From IMG/VR virus record IMGVR_UViG_3300018080_000001, positions 106,100-170,099 of that record: a stretch of DNA of 64,000 nucleotides; one strand, written 5' to 3'. Below are positions 17,984-25,744 of the stretch, in pieces (the first letter of the stretch is position 1; each line of letters starts with the position of its first letter). Both the position numbers and the translations under genes were made by a program. The notes under the pieces were generated by a model, which did no database searches, was not told the origin of the DNA, and saw only the letters and a program-made list of their open reading frames with translations. Source of the DNA: a virus.

Positions 17984-18280
17984 CTAATCTAAAAGAGAAT
18001 TTCCAGATAGAAAAATACTTCTGAGATTTCCTAATTCAAAAATTATAGCTTCAAGTTTATTGTATGCTTGGTTTCTACATTTACCAGCTAAAATTATTTC
18101 CATAGTTTCATAAGATAATCTTTCTAGCTTATCTATAGACTTAAGCTCTACACTTTCCTGGATTTCTTCTAAATGTTTTTTTAACTTTACATCGTGTTTT
18201 ATACTTATTAATGGTGTTTTTTCTACATTTTCCATGTTATTATTTTCTATTAATTCTATTTTTTTATCTACGTTTTTCAT
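17984..18280 (-). CDS. Hypothetical helical 98-aa protein
   Basis: I start it at 18280 (MKNVDKKIELIEN) behind AGAGGA; this leaves 5 bp to the stop of the gene before it. The protein is helical and charged throughout ('LKKHLEEIQESVELKSIDKL'). It is the last gene of the histidine-kinase cassette. Confidence 0.5.
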   Translation of the reverse strand: MKNVDKKIELIENNNMENVEKTPLISIKHDVKLKKHLEEIQESVELKSIDKLERLSYETMEIILAGKCRNQAYNKLEAIIFELGNLRSIFLSGNSLLD

Positions 18281-18285
18281 AGAAT

Positions 18286-18489
18286 CTAATCCTCTTGATC
18301 TACTATTTTTTCCAGTAATTTTATTAAATCTTCGCACGCTTCTTTCTTGAAATGAACAACTACAATGCCTCCATTTACATTATTTTTTGTACAATAATTA
18401 TACTGAATTTTTAATTTTTCTAAAATTAAAAACAAGTCTAAATTATCTACTTTTGATAAACCTAATTTTATAGGTTTTATATTACTCAT
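18286..18489 (-). CDS. Hypothetical 67-aa protein in the kinase cassette
   Basis: 'KLGLSKVDNLDLFLILEKLK' then 'GIVVVHFKKEACEDLIKLLE' suggests a small alpha/beta fold. The start overlaps the stop of the 62-aa zinc-finger gene by 4 bp, tying it to the same operon. Confidence 0.5.
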   Translation of the reverse strand: MSNIKPIKLGLSKVDNLDLFLILEKLKIQYNYCTKNNVNGGIVVVHFKKEACEDLIKLLEKIVDQED

Positions 18490-18674
18490 GGCGCTTCTTC
18501 CGTCATAAATTGCATGGAACTCTTGGTTAAAACCAGATCAGAAATTTTTAGTCTTTCATCAGGATTCAAGCACGTAGCACACGTAAGTTTTTTTCTAAAC
18601 TTTATAACTATATCAACTTTTCCGCAATGCTTACACACACCCTTTTTACCCAGACTTCTACTGTTATTTGTCAT
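18486..18674 (-). CDS. Small zinc-finger protein (62 aa) coupled to the histidine kinase
   Basis: Two CxxC pairs, 'CKHCGK' and 'CATCLN', about 16 residues apart form a zinc ribbon with basic surroundings. The ATG overlaps the kinase stop (TAATG), so it is translated with the kinase. It may bind nucleic acid or act as an effector in place of a classical response regulator, which is missing here. Confidence 0.55.
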   Translation of the reverse strand: MTNNSRSLGKKGVCKHCGKVDIVIKFRKKLTCATCLNPDERLKISDLVLTKSSMQFMTEEAP

Positions 18675-19975
18675 TATTCATTACCCGCTGTTTTCAGTAT
18701 TGGTAGAGTTATATAAAAAGTAGTTCCTTTATCATCTGTTTTATATAATTCTAATTTTCCGCCCAATGCTTTTATTTTATTTTTAGCTAAAAATAAACCA
18801 AGCCCACTACTTCCTTGCTTTTCTTCATCTGTATTAAATTTTGTAAAAAGTTTATTCTTTATTTCCTCCTTTATACCCGGTCCATCATCTTCAATAGCAA
18901 TTGTTATAGATCCTCCACCATTTACTACCATTAATATTATTTCAACTTTTGAAGATCCGGCCTCAAAAGCATTATTAATTAAATTATCTATCGATATTCT
19001 TAAATTTTCCATTTTACCTTTTATATAAACATTAGGTAATTGTTTTATTATAATATTCTTATTTATATCGTTAGAATACAACTCGTCTATAAGATCTTTA
19101 ATACAAAATTTATCATCACCATCTTTTATATTACATAAATAATCTTCCGCTATTTTAGATATTTTATCTACATCTATTATAGTATCATTCAGCGCATCAG
19201 ATGCATCTATACTGTTGATTTCACTACTTTCTTTTATAAATTGAAGATTAAAATTAACCGGTAATATTAAATTTTTTATTTCATGCAGTAAAGTACCTAC
19301 TGCAATAACACTGGAATCAACTTTATCCTCTTTTAATAATATATCTACTTGATCAAGAGCATCTTCCGTCTTTTCTTGTTTAACTTCTAGTGTTCTATAT
19401 GAACGAGTTAATCTTGCTTGATGTAAATAAAAAACAAAATTAAATACAAATAAGAAAAACTGAATTACAGTAATATCTAGTATTAAAGAAAATATAAAAG
19501 GTATTAATATAATTTTAATAACACTTATAATAGAAATACCTATAAATCTAGCCCATTGATTACACATTATTATATAAAGAACCATCAAACTACACGAAAC
19601 TGTCGGTACAGACGACAGTGATGCCATTATAGTAACCGACGAAGCATAAAGAGGTATATCTATTAATTGCGATATTACTGCTACGTGCTTATTTTTATGT
19701 TTCCAATAATAATGATAACCTGTAGAAGAGATTAAACCCGCGATACTAGAGAATATAAGAGGAAACCAACAAATAAAATAATAATAATTTTCATATAAAT
19801 TTATACCAATATTGGTAAAAGAAAATAAAAACACAACGGGTATAACATAAGCCGGACCACATTGAAGCATAGAACCTTCTAAATTAATTGAATTATAATA
19901 TGAGAACCAGAGCTTTTTTATCCCTTGAACAAACTTACTAAATTTTGACAATATTCTATTGCTATTGAACCGCAT
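18674..19975 (-). CDS. Membrane sensor histidine kinase
   Basis: Residues ~40-185 contain about six hydrophobic segments and no obvious extracellular domain. The phosphoacceptor box is 'LLHEIKNLILPVNF' (His ~231). The ATPase domain follows: N box 'LRISIDNLINNAFEAG' (~325-340), G1 'EDDGPGIKEEI' (~362), F box 'LFTKFNT' and G2 'GSSGLGLFLAKNK' (~388-400). All catalytic elements are present. The frame overlaps the upstream isoprenoid synthase by 58 bp; an alternative ATG at 19870 (MLQCGPAY) has AGAAGG in front and avoids the overlap. No response regulator gene is nearby, so its output is unknown. Rare in phages. Confidence 0.85.
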   Translation of the reverse strand: MRFNSNRILSKFSKFVQGIKKLWFSYYNSINLEGSMLQCGPAYVIPVVFLFSFTNIGINLYENYYYFICWFPLIFSSIAGLISSTGYHYYWKHKNKHVAVISQLIDIPLYASSVTIMASLSSVPTVSCSLMVLYIIMCNQWARFIGISIISVIKIILIPFIFSLILDITVIQFFLFVFNFVFYLHQARLTRSYRTLEVKQEKTEDALDQVDILLKEDKVDSSVIAVGTLLHEIKNLILPVNFNLQFIKESSEINSIDASDALNDTIIDVDKISKIAEDYLCNIKDGDDKFCIKDLIDELYSNDINKNIIIKQLPNVYIKGKMENLRISIDNLINNAFEAGSSKVEIILMVVNGGGSITIAIEDDGPGIKEEIKNKLFTKFNTDEEKQGSSGLGLFLAKNKIKALGGKLELYKTDDKGTTFYITLPILKTAGNE

Positions 19976-20670
19976 ATTTCTGCCTTACATTCTAAATCGT
20001 CTAACGCTCTATTAAATAAATTACTTTTATCTTTATTACTTAAACTTATATAACGTTCGTCTAGCGAATTTTTATCATGTATGATTTGTAAAATGATTCC
20101 ATAAGTCATACCTAAATTATACCAATTTTCTAAATTATCAGATCCTCCGGATATAGCAGCTAAATTAAAATATAGAGCGAACTGCTCTCCCGCAACTCTT
20201 TTAGCCACTTCATAATAAGTATCATAATCCCATAAAGTTGTAACTAATTCTAATCTTTGACCCACAAACATTTTGGATAACGAAGTAAACATTATGTTCG
20301 CAATTTTATCTGAGATAGAGTAAGATCTCATTACAGCCAGACTAAACATATGCGATTGAGTATTGATTTGCAAAGACATTGGTATATCCATATAAGATGA
20401 ATCACCATCCTGCATATCGTCGGTCAAGTTTACAGCGGCAAAGAACAACTCAGCCAAAGAACCCGCGACAAGGGCTTGGCTTTCTAAAGCTCCAATCTTC
20501 TTACTCACATCATATACTAACCCCCCGGGGTGTGCCTGTACAGAAGAACGGTCAAGAGCCTTCTGTATGTTCTCCCGAGAAGGCGCGTCAATAACAGGGA
20601 ATTGTTCTTGCGAGAGCTTGTAGAGCCATCTACGAGTCTCCCAGCTTATATAAGGGTTGGAAGCAGACAT
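19918..20670 (-). CDS. Isoprenoid (polyprenyl) synthase-like protein, ComQ-like candidate
   Basis: 250 residues, all-helical. 'NLTDDMQDGD' (~81-90) is the first aspartate-rich DDxxD motif, which binds diphosphate through Mg2+ in trans-prenyltransferases. 'GQRLELV' (~137) matches the conserved GQ of helix F. The second Asp-rich motif is weak ('HDKNSLDE', ~198-205), as in prenyltransferases that modify peptides. Sitting beside a membrane histidine kinase it recalls ComQ, which prenylates the ComX pheromone sensed by ComP. Family assignment is by motif reading; the substrate is unknown. Confidence 0.65.
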   Translation of the reverse strand: MSASNPYISWETRRWLYKLSQEQFPVIDAPSRENIQKALDRSSVQAHPGGLVYDVSKKIGALESQALVAGSLAELFFAAVNLTDDMQDGDSSYMDIPMSLQINTQSHMFSLAVMRSYSISDKIANIMFTSLSKMFVGQRLELVTTLWDYDTYYEVAKRVAGEQFALYFNLAAISGGSDNLENWYNLGMTYGIILQIIHDKNSLDERYISLSNKDKSNLFNRALDDLECKAEICGSIAIEYCQNLVSLFKG

Positions 20671-20687
20671 GATTTATAAAATCAAAA

Positions 20688-20951
20688 CTAGGGAAAGTAT
20701 ACAGCTGCGCCAGACACATTACTATTTAGGACGTTAGTATCGTCCATAAATTTCTTTACCGCGTCTTTCACAGTTTTTGCTTTGGCGGGGTCTCCAGCGG
20801 CCAGATCATCAATAGCTTCTTCCAGCTTCTTCTCAAATGCCGGATTAAAACTTTGTGCTCCTGGGTTTCCGGTAATAGCTCCGATCTCATACAATGCTTC
20901 TAGCATTGCAGGGAAAGAGCTAGCCATGTTAATAAGTACGGGGGTTGCCAT
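20688..20951 (-). CDS. Small Ala-rich protein (87 aa) heading the kinase cassette
   Basis: Preceded by AAGGAGAAGAG, a strong ribosome site, and more GC-rich than its surroundings. Begins 'MATPVLINMASSFPAMLEAL', then a charged helix, ending 'NVSGAAVYFP'. It occupies the place of a peptide precursor 17 bp upstream of the isoprenoid synthase, but it has neither the Trp used for ComX prenylation nor any Cys. A hairpin (ATGCATTC/GAATGTAT) lies between the probable promoter and the start. Candidate signal or small virion protein. Confidence 0.6.
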   Translation of the reverse strand: MATPVLINMASSFPAMLEALYEIGAITGNPGAQSFNPAFEKKLEEAIDDLAAGDPAKAKTVKDAVKKFMDDTNVLNSNVSGAAVYFP

Positions 20952-21044
20952 TTTCTCTTCTCCTTGTTATTCATACATTCACTGCGAATGCATACAACAG
21001 TCTCTAATATACTATAGGATCTTTGGAAAATATAAAAAATCTAT

Positions 21045-21407
21045 TTATAACGGCGTAATTGTACTGGCTGTGGAAGGAACCACTCCATTATTATAGTCAT
21101 CCAATAACTGATTATAATTTTCAATTATTTCATTTATTTTTGTTTTTAACGCAGGAATTGTAGGAACTTCGTTATCATCCAACCAATTAGCCAAGCCTTC
21201 TATTATTATACGTGTAAATTTATCTGCCAACCATTCTTGACCAGGCGTTACCGTATCACCTGGTTCTGGCGGTGTTGGCGGGGTTCCGATATCTGGAGGA
21301 TACTCAATTTTTAACCCTGTAGGATCTCCTAAAGCAAGTTTTATATCTTCTTTACTGGCATCTGCAACATCTTGTATTGCACTGCTTAAATCTCCGTAGG
21401 TAGTCAT
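21045..21407 (-). CDS. Hypothetical acidic 120-aa protein
   Basis: Helical ends around a Pro-rich hinge ('DIGTPPTPPEPGDTVTPG', ~55-72), with 'FTRIIIEGLANWLDDNEVP' after it. The C-terminus is Thr/Ser-rich. Low cysteine and hinge structure would suit a minor virion protein. Separated by ~90 bp from the cassette below it. Confidence 0.55.
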   Translation of the reverse strand: MTTYGDLSSAIQDVADASKEDIKLALGDPTGLKIEYPPDIGTPPTPPEPGDTVTPGQEWLADKFTRIIIEGLANWLDDNEVPTIPALKTKINEIIENYNQLLDDYNNGVVPSTASTITPL

Positions 21408-21418
21408 ATGAATGTCTC

Positions 21419-21667
21419 CTAATTCATATTTTTATTAGTTAGTTTTACCACTGATCCGTTATAAATATCGTTATATATCTTATTAATTTTTTTATTACGT
21501 GCTGTTATTTCTTTATTTAACTTTTTTACTTCTTCATTTAATATTACTAATTGATCTGTAAATACAGTTATATCTTTTTTTATTTTGTTGAATTGATCTT
21601 GCACAATGGCCTTAACAATTTCCGTAACAAACTTTCTTACAATATTTTTAGTTAACATTTTCCACAA
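21419..21667 (-). CDS. Coiled-coil protein (82 aa)
   Basis: Residues 1-28 are amphipathic; the remainder forms a heptad coiled coil ('DQLVILNEEVKKLNKEITAR'). Overlaps the next small gene by 20 bp. Could be a spanin-like or structural coil. Confidence 0.5.
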   Translation of the reverse strand: MWKMLTKNIVRKFVTEIVKAIVQDQFNKIKKDITVFTDQLVILNEEVKKLNKEITARNKKINKIYNDIYNGSVVKLTNKNMN

Positions 21668-21842
21668 TACCTTGTAACTCGTGAGCCATCTTTTTTATTT
21701 TATCATCGTTATTAAGATTATTGCGCGTATAAATATCTAGGGCTTTTTTTATTCTTAGTTCTAAATGATTTACACGGCCAGATAAACTTACATTGGATTT
21801 CTTCAAATTATTTAGTTCCAATTCTTTATAAAAGTCACTCAT
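21648..21842 (-). CDS. Coiled-coil protein (64 aa)
   Basis: Helical and charged ('LNNLKKSNVSLSGRVNHLEL'). Its start overlaps the stop of the 41-aa membrane protein by an ATGA, so the three short genes at 21419-21964 form one coupled set resembling holin/spanin-type clusters; inference only. Confidence 0.5.
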   Translation of the reverse strand: MSDFYKELELNNLKKSNVSLSGRVNHLELRIKKALDIYTRNNLNNDDKIKKMAHELQGIVENVN

Positions 21843-21964
21843 TCGTTAGACCTCTTTCTTTTCTTTCCCATAAATTCTCTATACTCTGTTTTTACACTAG
21901 AACCATAAATAGCTCCGACAATAAAAAATAAAATAGGAATTACCCAATCCGATAATTCTTCCAT
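21839..21964 (-). CDS. Small single-pass membrane protein (41 aa)
   Basis: ATG at 21964, stop TGA overlapping the next ATG. Residues ~7-23 ('WVIPILFFIVGAIYGSS') are hydrophobic and the C-terminus is strongly basic (GKKRKRSNE). A short one-TM protein with a positive tail, coupled to two coiled-coil genes, is compatible with a small holin or inner-membrane lysis protein. Confidence 0.55.
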   Translation of the reverse strand: MEELSDWVIPILFFIVGAIYGSSVKTEYREFMGKKRKRSNE

Positions 21965-21985
21965 TCATGCCCCCTTTTGTTTATA

Positions 21986-22174
21986 CTATCTATTCTTTTT
22001 CCACTCATCTAGAGACATCTGTCTAAGCTCTCTTTCTATCAGTCTTTTCCATCTAGTATTATCATATTTTTCTTTTAGCTGTTCTAAAGTCAATTCCTCT
22101 AAACACATTATTTTCCTGTTGGCATTAATACGATTTAATGCATGTGCTTCTGCTTCTTCTTTGGTTGCAGACAT
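21986..22174 (-). CDS. Hypothetical helical 62-aa protein
   Basis: Charged helices ('MCLEELTLEQLKEKYDNTRW', then 'IERELRQMSLDEWKKN'). AGGAGATAC precedes the ATG. Nothing recognised. Confidence 0.5.
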   Translation of the reverse strand: MSATKEEAEAHALNRINANRKIMCLEELTLEQLKEKYDNTRWKRLIERELRQMSLDEWKKNR

Positions 22175-22188
22175 AAAAGTATCTCCTT

Positions 22189-22560
22189 CTACCGTTCAAG
22201 TATTTTCTCGTCTTCAATTATAAAACCGACCTTTTCAAAAAATTCTTTGAATTTATCAAAATTTGGTTTTTTTATCCAACTGAAATAATCCAAATATATA
22301 ATATTATTTTTCGGTTCTGTATGCATTATAACATGATTTTCTCCGGTAATAATTGCAACACTAAAACCTACACTTTCGGGAAAAAATTCATGTTTAACAA
22401 CAGCAAATATAGAACATTCTGCATAGTGACAAGAACTTAGTAAAAGGTTATATAGTGCATTATTATCAAATAATGATATCCGATTAAAATATATTCCCGC
22501 ATTTTCTGTGAATATATTAGTATCTTTACTTAATTTAAGCATTAAATGTTTATGGCTCAT
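22189..22560 (-). CDS. Hypothetical 123-aa protein, S-adenosylmethionine decarboxylase-like in outline
   Basis: 'FSVAIITGENHVIMHTEPKN' followed by 'IIYLDYFSWIKKPNFDKFKE' recalls the short S-adenosylmethionine decarboxylase proenzyme fold (HxxxHTxP-type segment), but the Ser that generates the pyruvoyl group cannot be identified with certainty. Overlaps the next gene by 4 bp. Treat as unknown with a weak SpeD-like resemblance. Confidence 0.5.
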   Translation of the reverse strand: MSHKHLMLKLSKDTNIFTENAGIYFNRISLFDNNALYNLLLSSCHYAECSIFAVVKHEFFPESVGFSVAIITGENHVIMHTEPKNNIIYLDYFSWIKKPNFDKFKEFFEKVGFIIEDEKILER

Positions 22561-22874
22561 AACTTTATACCCTTGCTAATAATTTGTGTACAATTTTCTT
22601 CAAAATCTTCCCCCATCAAATCAGATTGATTGGGTTCATAACCACTTTCCAATAAAATACTAATAGCTCTGTCCAAATCCTCGCCACGTTTTTGTTGATC
22701 CTCATTCATCTTACTAAAAACTAAGGACTCTTCTTTAGTCATACCACTGGTTATCCATTCCTCATCACATTTTTTTCTATAATTAAGAAGTATCCTTAAA
22801 GCATAGCCCAAAGGAGTTGCATCTATAAACCATTCTCTACTATCTACTGCATTTCTTACTGGGGGAAAGCTCAT
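22557..22874 (-). CDS. Hypothetical 105-aa protein
   Basis: Helical, with 'PLGYALRILLNYRKKCDEEW' and 'GEDLDRAISILLESGYEPNQ'. ATGA overlaps on both sides place it in a continuous operon from 24049 to 22189. Confidence 0.5.
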   Translation of the reverse strand: MSFPPVRNAVDSREWFIDATPLGYALRILLNYRKKCDEEWITSGMTKEESLVFSKMNEDQQKRGEDLDRAISILLESGYEPNQSDLMGEDFEENCTQIISKGIKL

Positions 22875-23182
22875 CGTACCACCTTTTCCGGATCATCAAT
22901 AGTCATTGTATACCCACAACATTTCGGCCAGCCTTCATTAAAACATGTTTCATAATTTACTTTAATACTCTGACCGCATTCCCTGCACCAGACTTTATCC
23001 GCTTTATTTACTTTTAGAGCATCCTTTATAATGGAATTTGTTTCTTTATTCACGTATTTGTCTGGATTTACATAGTTTTCTGGTATCCTATAAGCATCTA
23101 GCAGCTTATTTGTCATTTCTTTAATAGCTTTAATAATTTCTTTTGCCGATTGTCCAGCATGTTGATCTTTTATATCGGACAT
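22871..23182 (-). CDS. Zinc-binding-like hypothetical protein (103 aa)
   Basis: N-terminal helix followed by a four-Cys element 'WCRECGQSIKVNYETCF' and 'PKCCGYTMTI', a probable zinc ribbon. The N-terminal 'AKEIIKAIKEMTNKLLDAYR' resembles phage head-proximal helical proteins. Function unknown. Confidence 0.55.
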   Translation of the reverse strand: MSDIKDQHAGQSAKEIIKAIKEMTNKLLDAYRIPENYVNPDKYVNKETNSIIKDALKVNKADKVWCRECGQSIKVNYETCFNEGWPKCCGYTMTIDDPEKVVR

Positions 23183-23760
23183 TTTTCATTTCTCCTATTA
23201 TTTAATATACCGTTGATAACTTTTACAGTGTCTTGTGCATCCCTAAACTCACTAGATTCTAATTCATTTCTCAAAATTTCTACAATTTTTTCCGCATTAT
23301 TTGCACGCTCTCTTTCCTTAATGATAGTGGAACTTAGGTTTTCTTTCATTTCTAAAATAGCTTGAGCTGCCAAATTCCATCGTGGATCGGATAAAGAAAC
23401 AGGTACTTTTTCCGGAGAGCCGGAAATAGCTTGCATAATAATTCTCATATGCAATTCGAATCTTCTTACTTTTGCTTCTAAAAAATTATATCTTTCTCGC
23501 CAAATCTCTAGTAAACCCTCTTCATCCATATACTTATTTTTTCTTGTTACTATATAAGGAGCATACGTGCTAATTAATTTTTTAAGTTCATCTAACTTAA
23601 CGCAATTATTACATTTTTCTTCTTCTGTGTTAATTGATGCCAAGACATCTTTATAAGATGCTTTTAATTTTTCAAAAGAATCAACTATTTCCTCGGTCAC
23701 AGATTCTCTACTATATAAAAACCTTTGAACTGTTATAACATCATTATCAGCGTTCTTCAT
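23170..23760 (-). CDS. Coiled-coil protein (196 aa)
   Basis: Mostly helical with a CxxC pair ('EEKCNNCVKLDELKKL') and a long coil at ~105-180. Overlaps its neighbours by 13-14 bp. Nothing recognised. Confidence 0.5.
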   Translation of the reverse strand: MKNADNDVITVQRFLYSRESVTEEIVDSFEKLKASYKDVLASINTEEEKCNNCVKLDELKKLISTYAPYIVTRKNKYMDEEGLLEIWRERYNFLEAKVRRFELHMRIIMQAISGSPEKVPVSLSDPRWNLAAQAILEMKENLSSTIIKERERANNAEKIVEILRNELESSEFRDAQDTVKVINGILNNRRNEKCPI

Positions 23761-24049
23761 ACAAAATTCCTTTTATATCCGTACCATAGAAGTACATTCT
23801 TTTTAATTTTTTATCCAAAAAACCTACGGGTTTAGACTTATCATTTGCAACAAATATATCATTATCTATTACTTTTATTAATTTTACATTGTCTCTATTT
23901 TCTATAATATTTAACAAAATGTTTATTACGCCCCAATCTTCTGACACGTCTTTCCAGATATTGGATAACTTTCTAAGTGTTTTAAACCACTCTTCCGACA
24001 AACTTCCTTCAAAAAGACCATCTTCTACGATACTTTTATCAATACCCAT
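23747..24049 (-). CDS. Hypothetical 100-aa protein
   Basis: Mixed fold: 'WFKTLRKLSNIWKDVSEDWG' then beta-rich 'NVKLIKVIDNDIFVANDKSK'. First gene of the small-gene operon below the tailspike block; GGAGGAAA precedes the ATG. Confidence 0.5.
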   Translation of the reverse strand: MGIDKSIVEDGLFEGSLSEEWFKTLRKLSNIWKDVSEDWGVINILLNIIENRDNVKLIKVIDNDIFVANDKSKPVGFLDKKLKRMYFYGTDIKGILYEER

Positions 24050-24149
24050 TATTTTCCTCCCACATCTTATAAAATTGCCCCGAATGTCTGATTATAAAAT
24101 ACGGAAGAGAAAAATTATATATTTATATCGTATTAAGTTATTATTTTAT

Positions 24150-25733
24150 TTATTCTGCTAATATCCAAGAATCTTCGCTGTCATTTACATTATTTCCCGC
24201 AGAGGGTAAAGAATGTGTCGCAGCGCTTCTATTAAAATATATATCTGCGGTAGTACCCGAAATACTTGTGCTACCAGCATTAAAAATAAGACGACACGAT
24301 CCGTTTAAATAAAGAGCATAACGTGTTGCAGAAGATAATTCGTCAATAGTTTCTATTATAGCTCTAGAAAAATCTTCTAATTTCAAAATATCTCTGGGTG
24401 CCGTGTCTATGAATATATTAGACCCTTCAAATAAACCCCCATCATCGATAGCAATACAATCTATAGTACTATATGTAGGTTCAACATCAAATCTACAATA
24501 ACTAGCTGAACATTGAGCCCTATGATCAATAACAAGATGATCCATGGCAGCGAGAAGCAATGTAGATCTCTCGGTAACTACTGTTACACCGGTTCTCGTA
24601 CAAAAACAATTTAGATTAATTCCAGAATTAATAGAGTGTTTTCCGGGCTCTATGTATATATCCGTATCGGGAGCAGCGGGTGCACCGATCAAACTATTAC
24701 ACATTTGAAGGGACGATATATAACCAATGCTATACGCAGTATCATCAAAACCATCACTGTCTAAAAGAGGAACTGAATTAACACTTCCGCCACTTTGTAT
24801 CCAAATATTGTCATCAGTTGGAACCTTAAAACGACAAAGTGTTAAGATCGACATGGCATCACCCTTCCAAATAAAAGGTTTTGCTTCTGTAGAAGTAAAT
24901 ACGGTGTTTGCAATACCAAATTGTGAATTTGACCAATAAATGCTACCATCTACATCAAATGTTATAGACTGATTAATATTTATATTAGCAGCAGGATCAA
25001 TAATATTAAAAGAATCTGTTGCAGCTATACCCGCGAAATTATAAGGTATTTTAATAGCATTAGAAGAATTTTTGTAAATAGGAAAAGTATATCCACTCCC
25101 CGCACCACTAGTCATCTTAATAAATCTCCCAAACCATTGGTCATTAGTCCAAGACGCACCACTAACTGTAATATCTAATCCTGCTAATACACCACGATTA
25201 GTTAGAGTACCAATGGTATGAGGCCCGGAAAGAACTACGGGATCTCCAGTACATTCAAACGTTAATTGTCCATTTCTGTCAAGTTTTTTGTTAACATAAT
25301 TAGGAAAAGAAGTATATGTACCGGCCGTGTAACGAATATGTACACGATGTTTTATTAAATAAGGTATATCATTATATGCTTTATCTATAGTTACATACGG
25401 AATACTTTCACTACCATCTCCTGATACATCGCTACCGTTAGATCCATCAACATAAATATCCATATTTGCAGTTGTCTCATCCTTACCTATAAGACCATCA
25501 TTATCCACATCTCTATACTTTAAAGTTAGTACTTTTTCCGAAGAAAGAACTTCAGAATCTAAAGAACAAGAAACTTTTCCGGCATTTATATAATCTGCTA
25601 CAACATCTAATACTGCGGTGTCAAATTGAATTTCATGTAAGTCTACGCTCTTTTGTCCGTGTGCGATTATATTGAAATTCGGAAAAGACAAAAAACTAGA
25701 TGTGCTATTGATTAATGTTATTGTTTTAGACAT
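24150..25733 (-). CDS. Beta-helix tailspike-like protein, copy 1 of 5 (527 aa)
   Basis: N-terminal ~85 residues are the adapter shared by all five copies ('TSSFLSFPNFNIIAHGQKSV', 'LHEIQFDTAVLDVVADYIN'), then 'LKYRDVDNDGLIGKDE' and the pectin-lyase-like entry 'DIYVDGSNGSDVSGDGS'. The rest has short repeating strands with Asn/Ser/Cys ladders typical of a right-handed beta-helix that recognises or degrades surface polysaccharide. Catalytic residues cannot be assigned. The body is diverged from the other copies. Confidence 0.8.
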   Translation of the reverse strand: MSKTITLINSTSSFLSFPNFNIIAHGQKSVDLHEIQFDTAVLDVVADYINAGKVSCSLDSEVLSSEKVLTLKYRDVDNDGLIGKDETTANMDIYVDGSNGSDVSGDGSESIPYVTIDKAYNDIPYLIKHRVHIRYTAGTYTSFPNYVNKKLDRNGQLTFECTGDPVVLSGPHTIGTLTNRGVLAGLDITVSGASWTNDQWFGRFIKMTSGAGSGYTFPIYKNSSNAIKIPYNFAGIAATDSFNIIDPAANININQSITFDVDGSIYWSNSQFGIANTVFTSTEAKPFIWKGDAMSILTLCRFKVPTDDNIWIQSGGSVNSVPLLDSDGFDDTAYSIGYISSLQMCNSLIGAPAAPDTDIYIEPGKHSINSGINLNCFCTRTGVTVVTERSTLLLAAMDHLVIDHRAQCSASYCRFDVEPTYSTIDCIAIDDGGLFEGSNIFIDTAPRDILKLEDFSRAIIETIDELSSATRYALYLNGSCRLIFNAGSTSISGTTADIYFNRSAATHSLPSAGNNVNDSEDSWILAE

Positions 25734-25744
25734 GTTTCTTTATT

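Noticed and set aside
20688-20951. Calling the 87-aa protein ComX
   Set aside because: It lacks the Trp that ComX needs for prenylation and is longer than usual; only position supports the idea, so it is left as an unassigned small protein.
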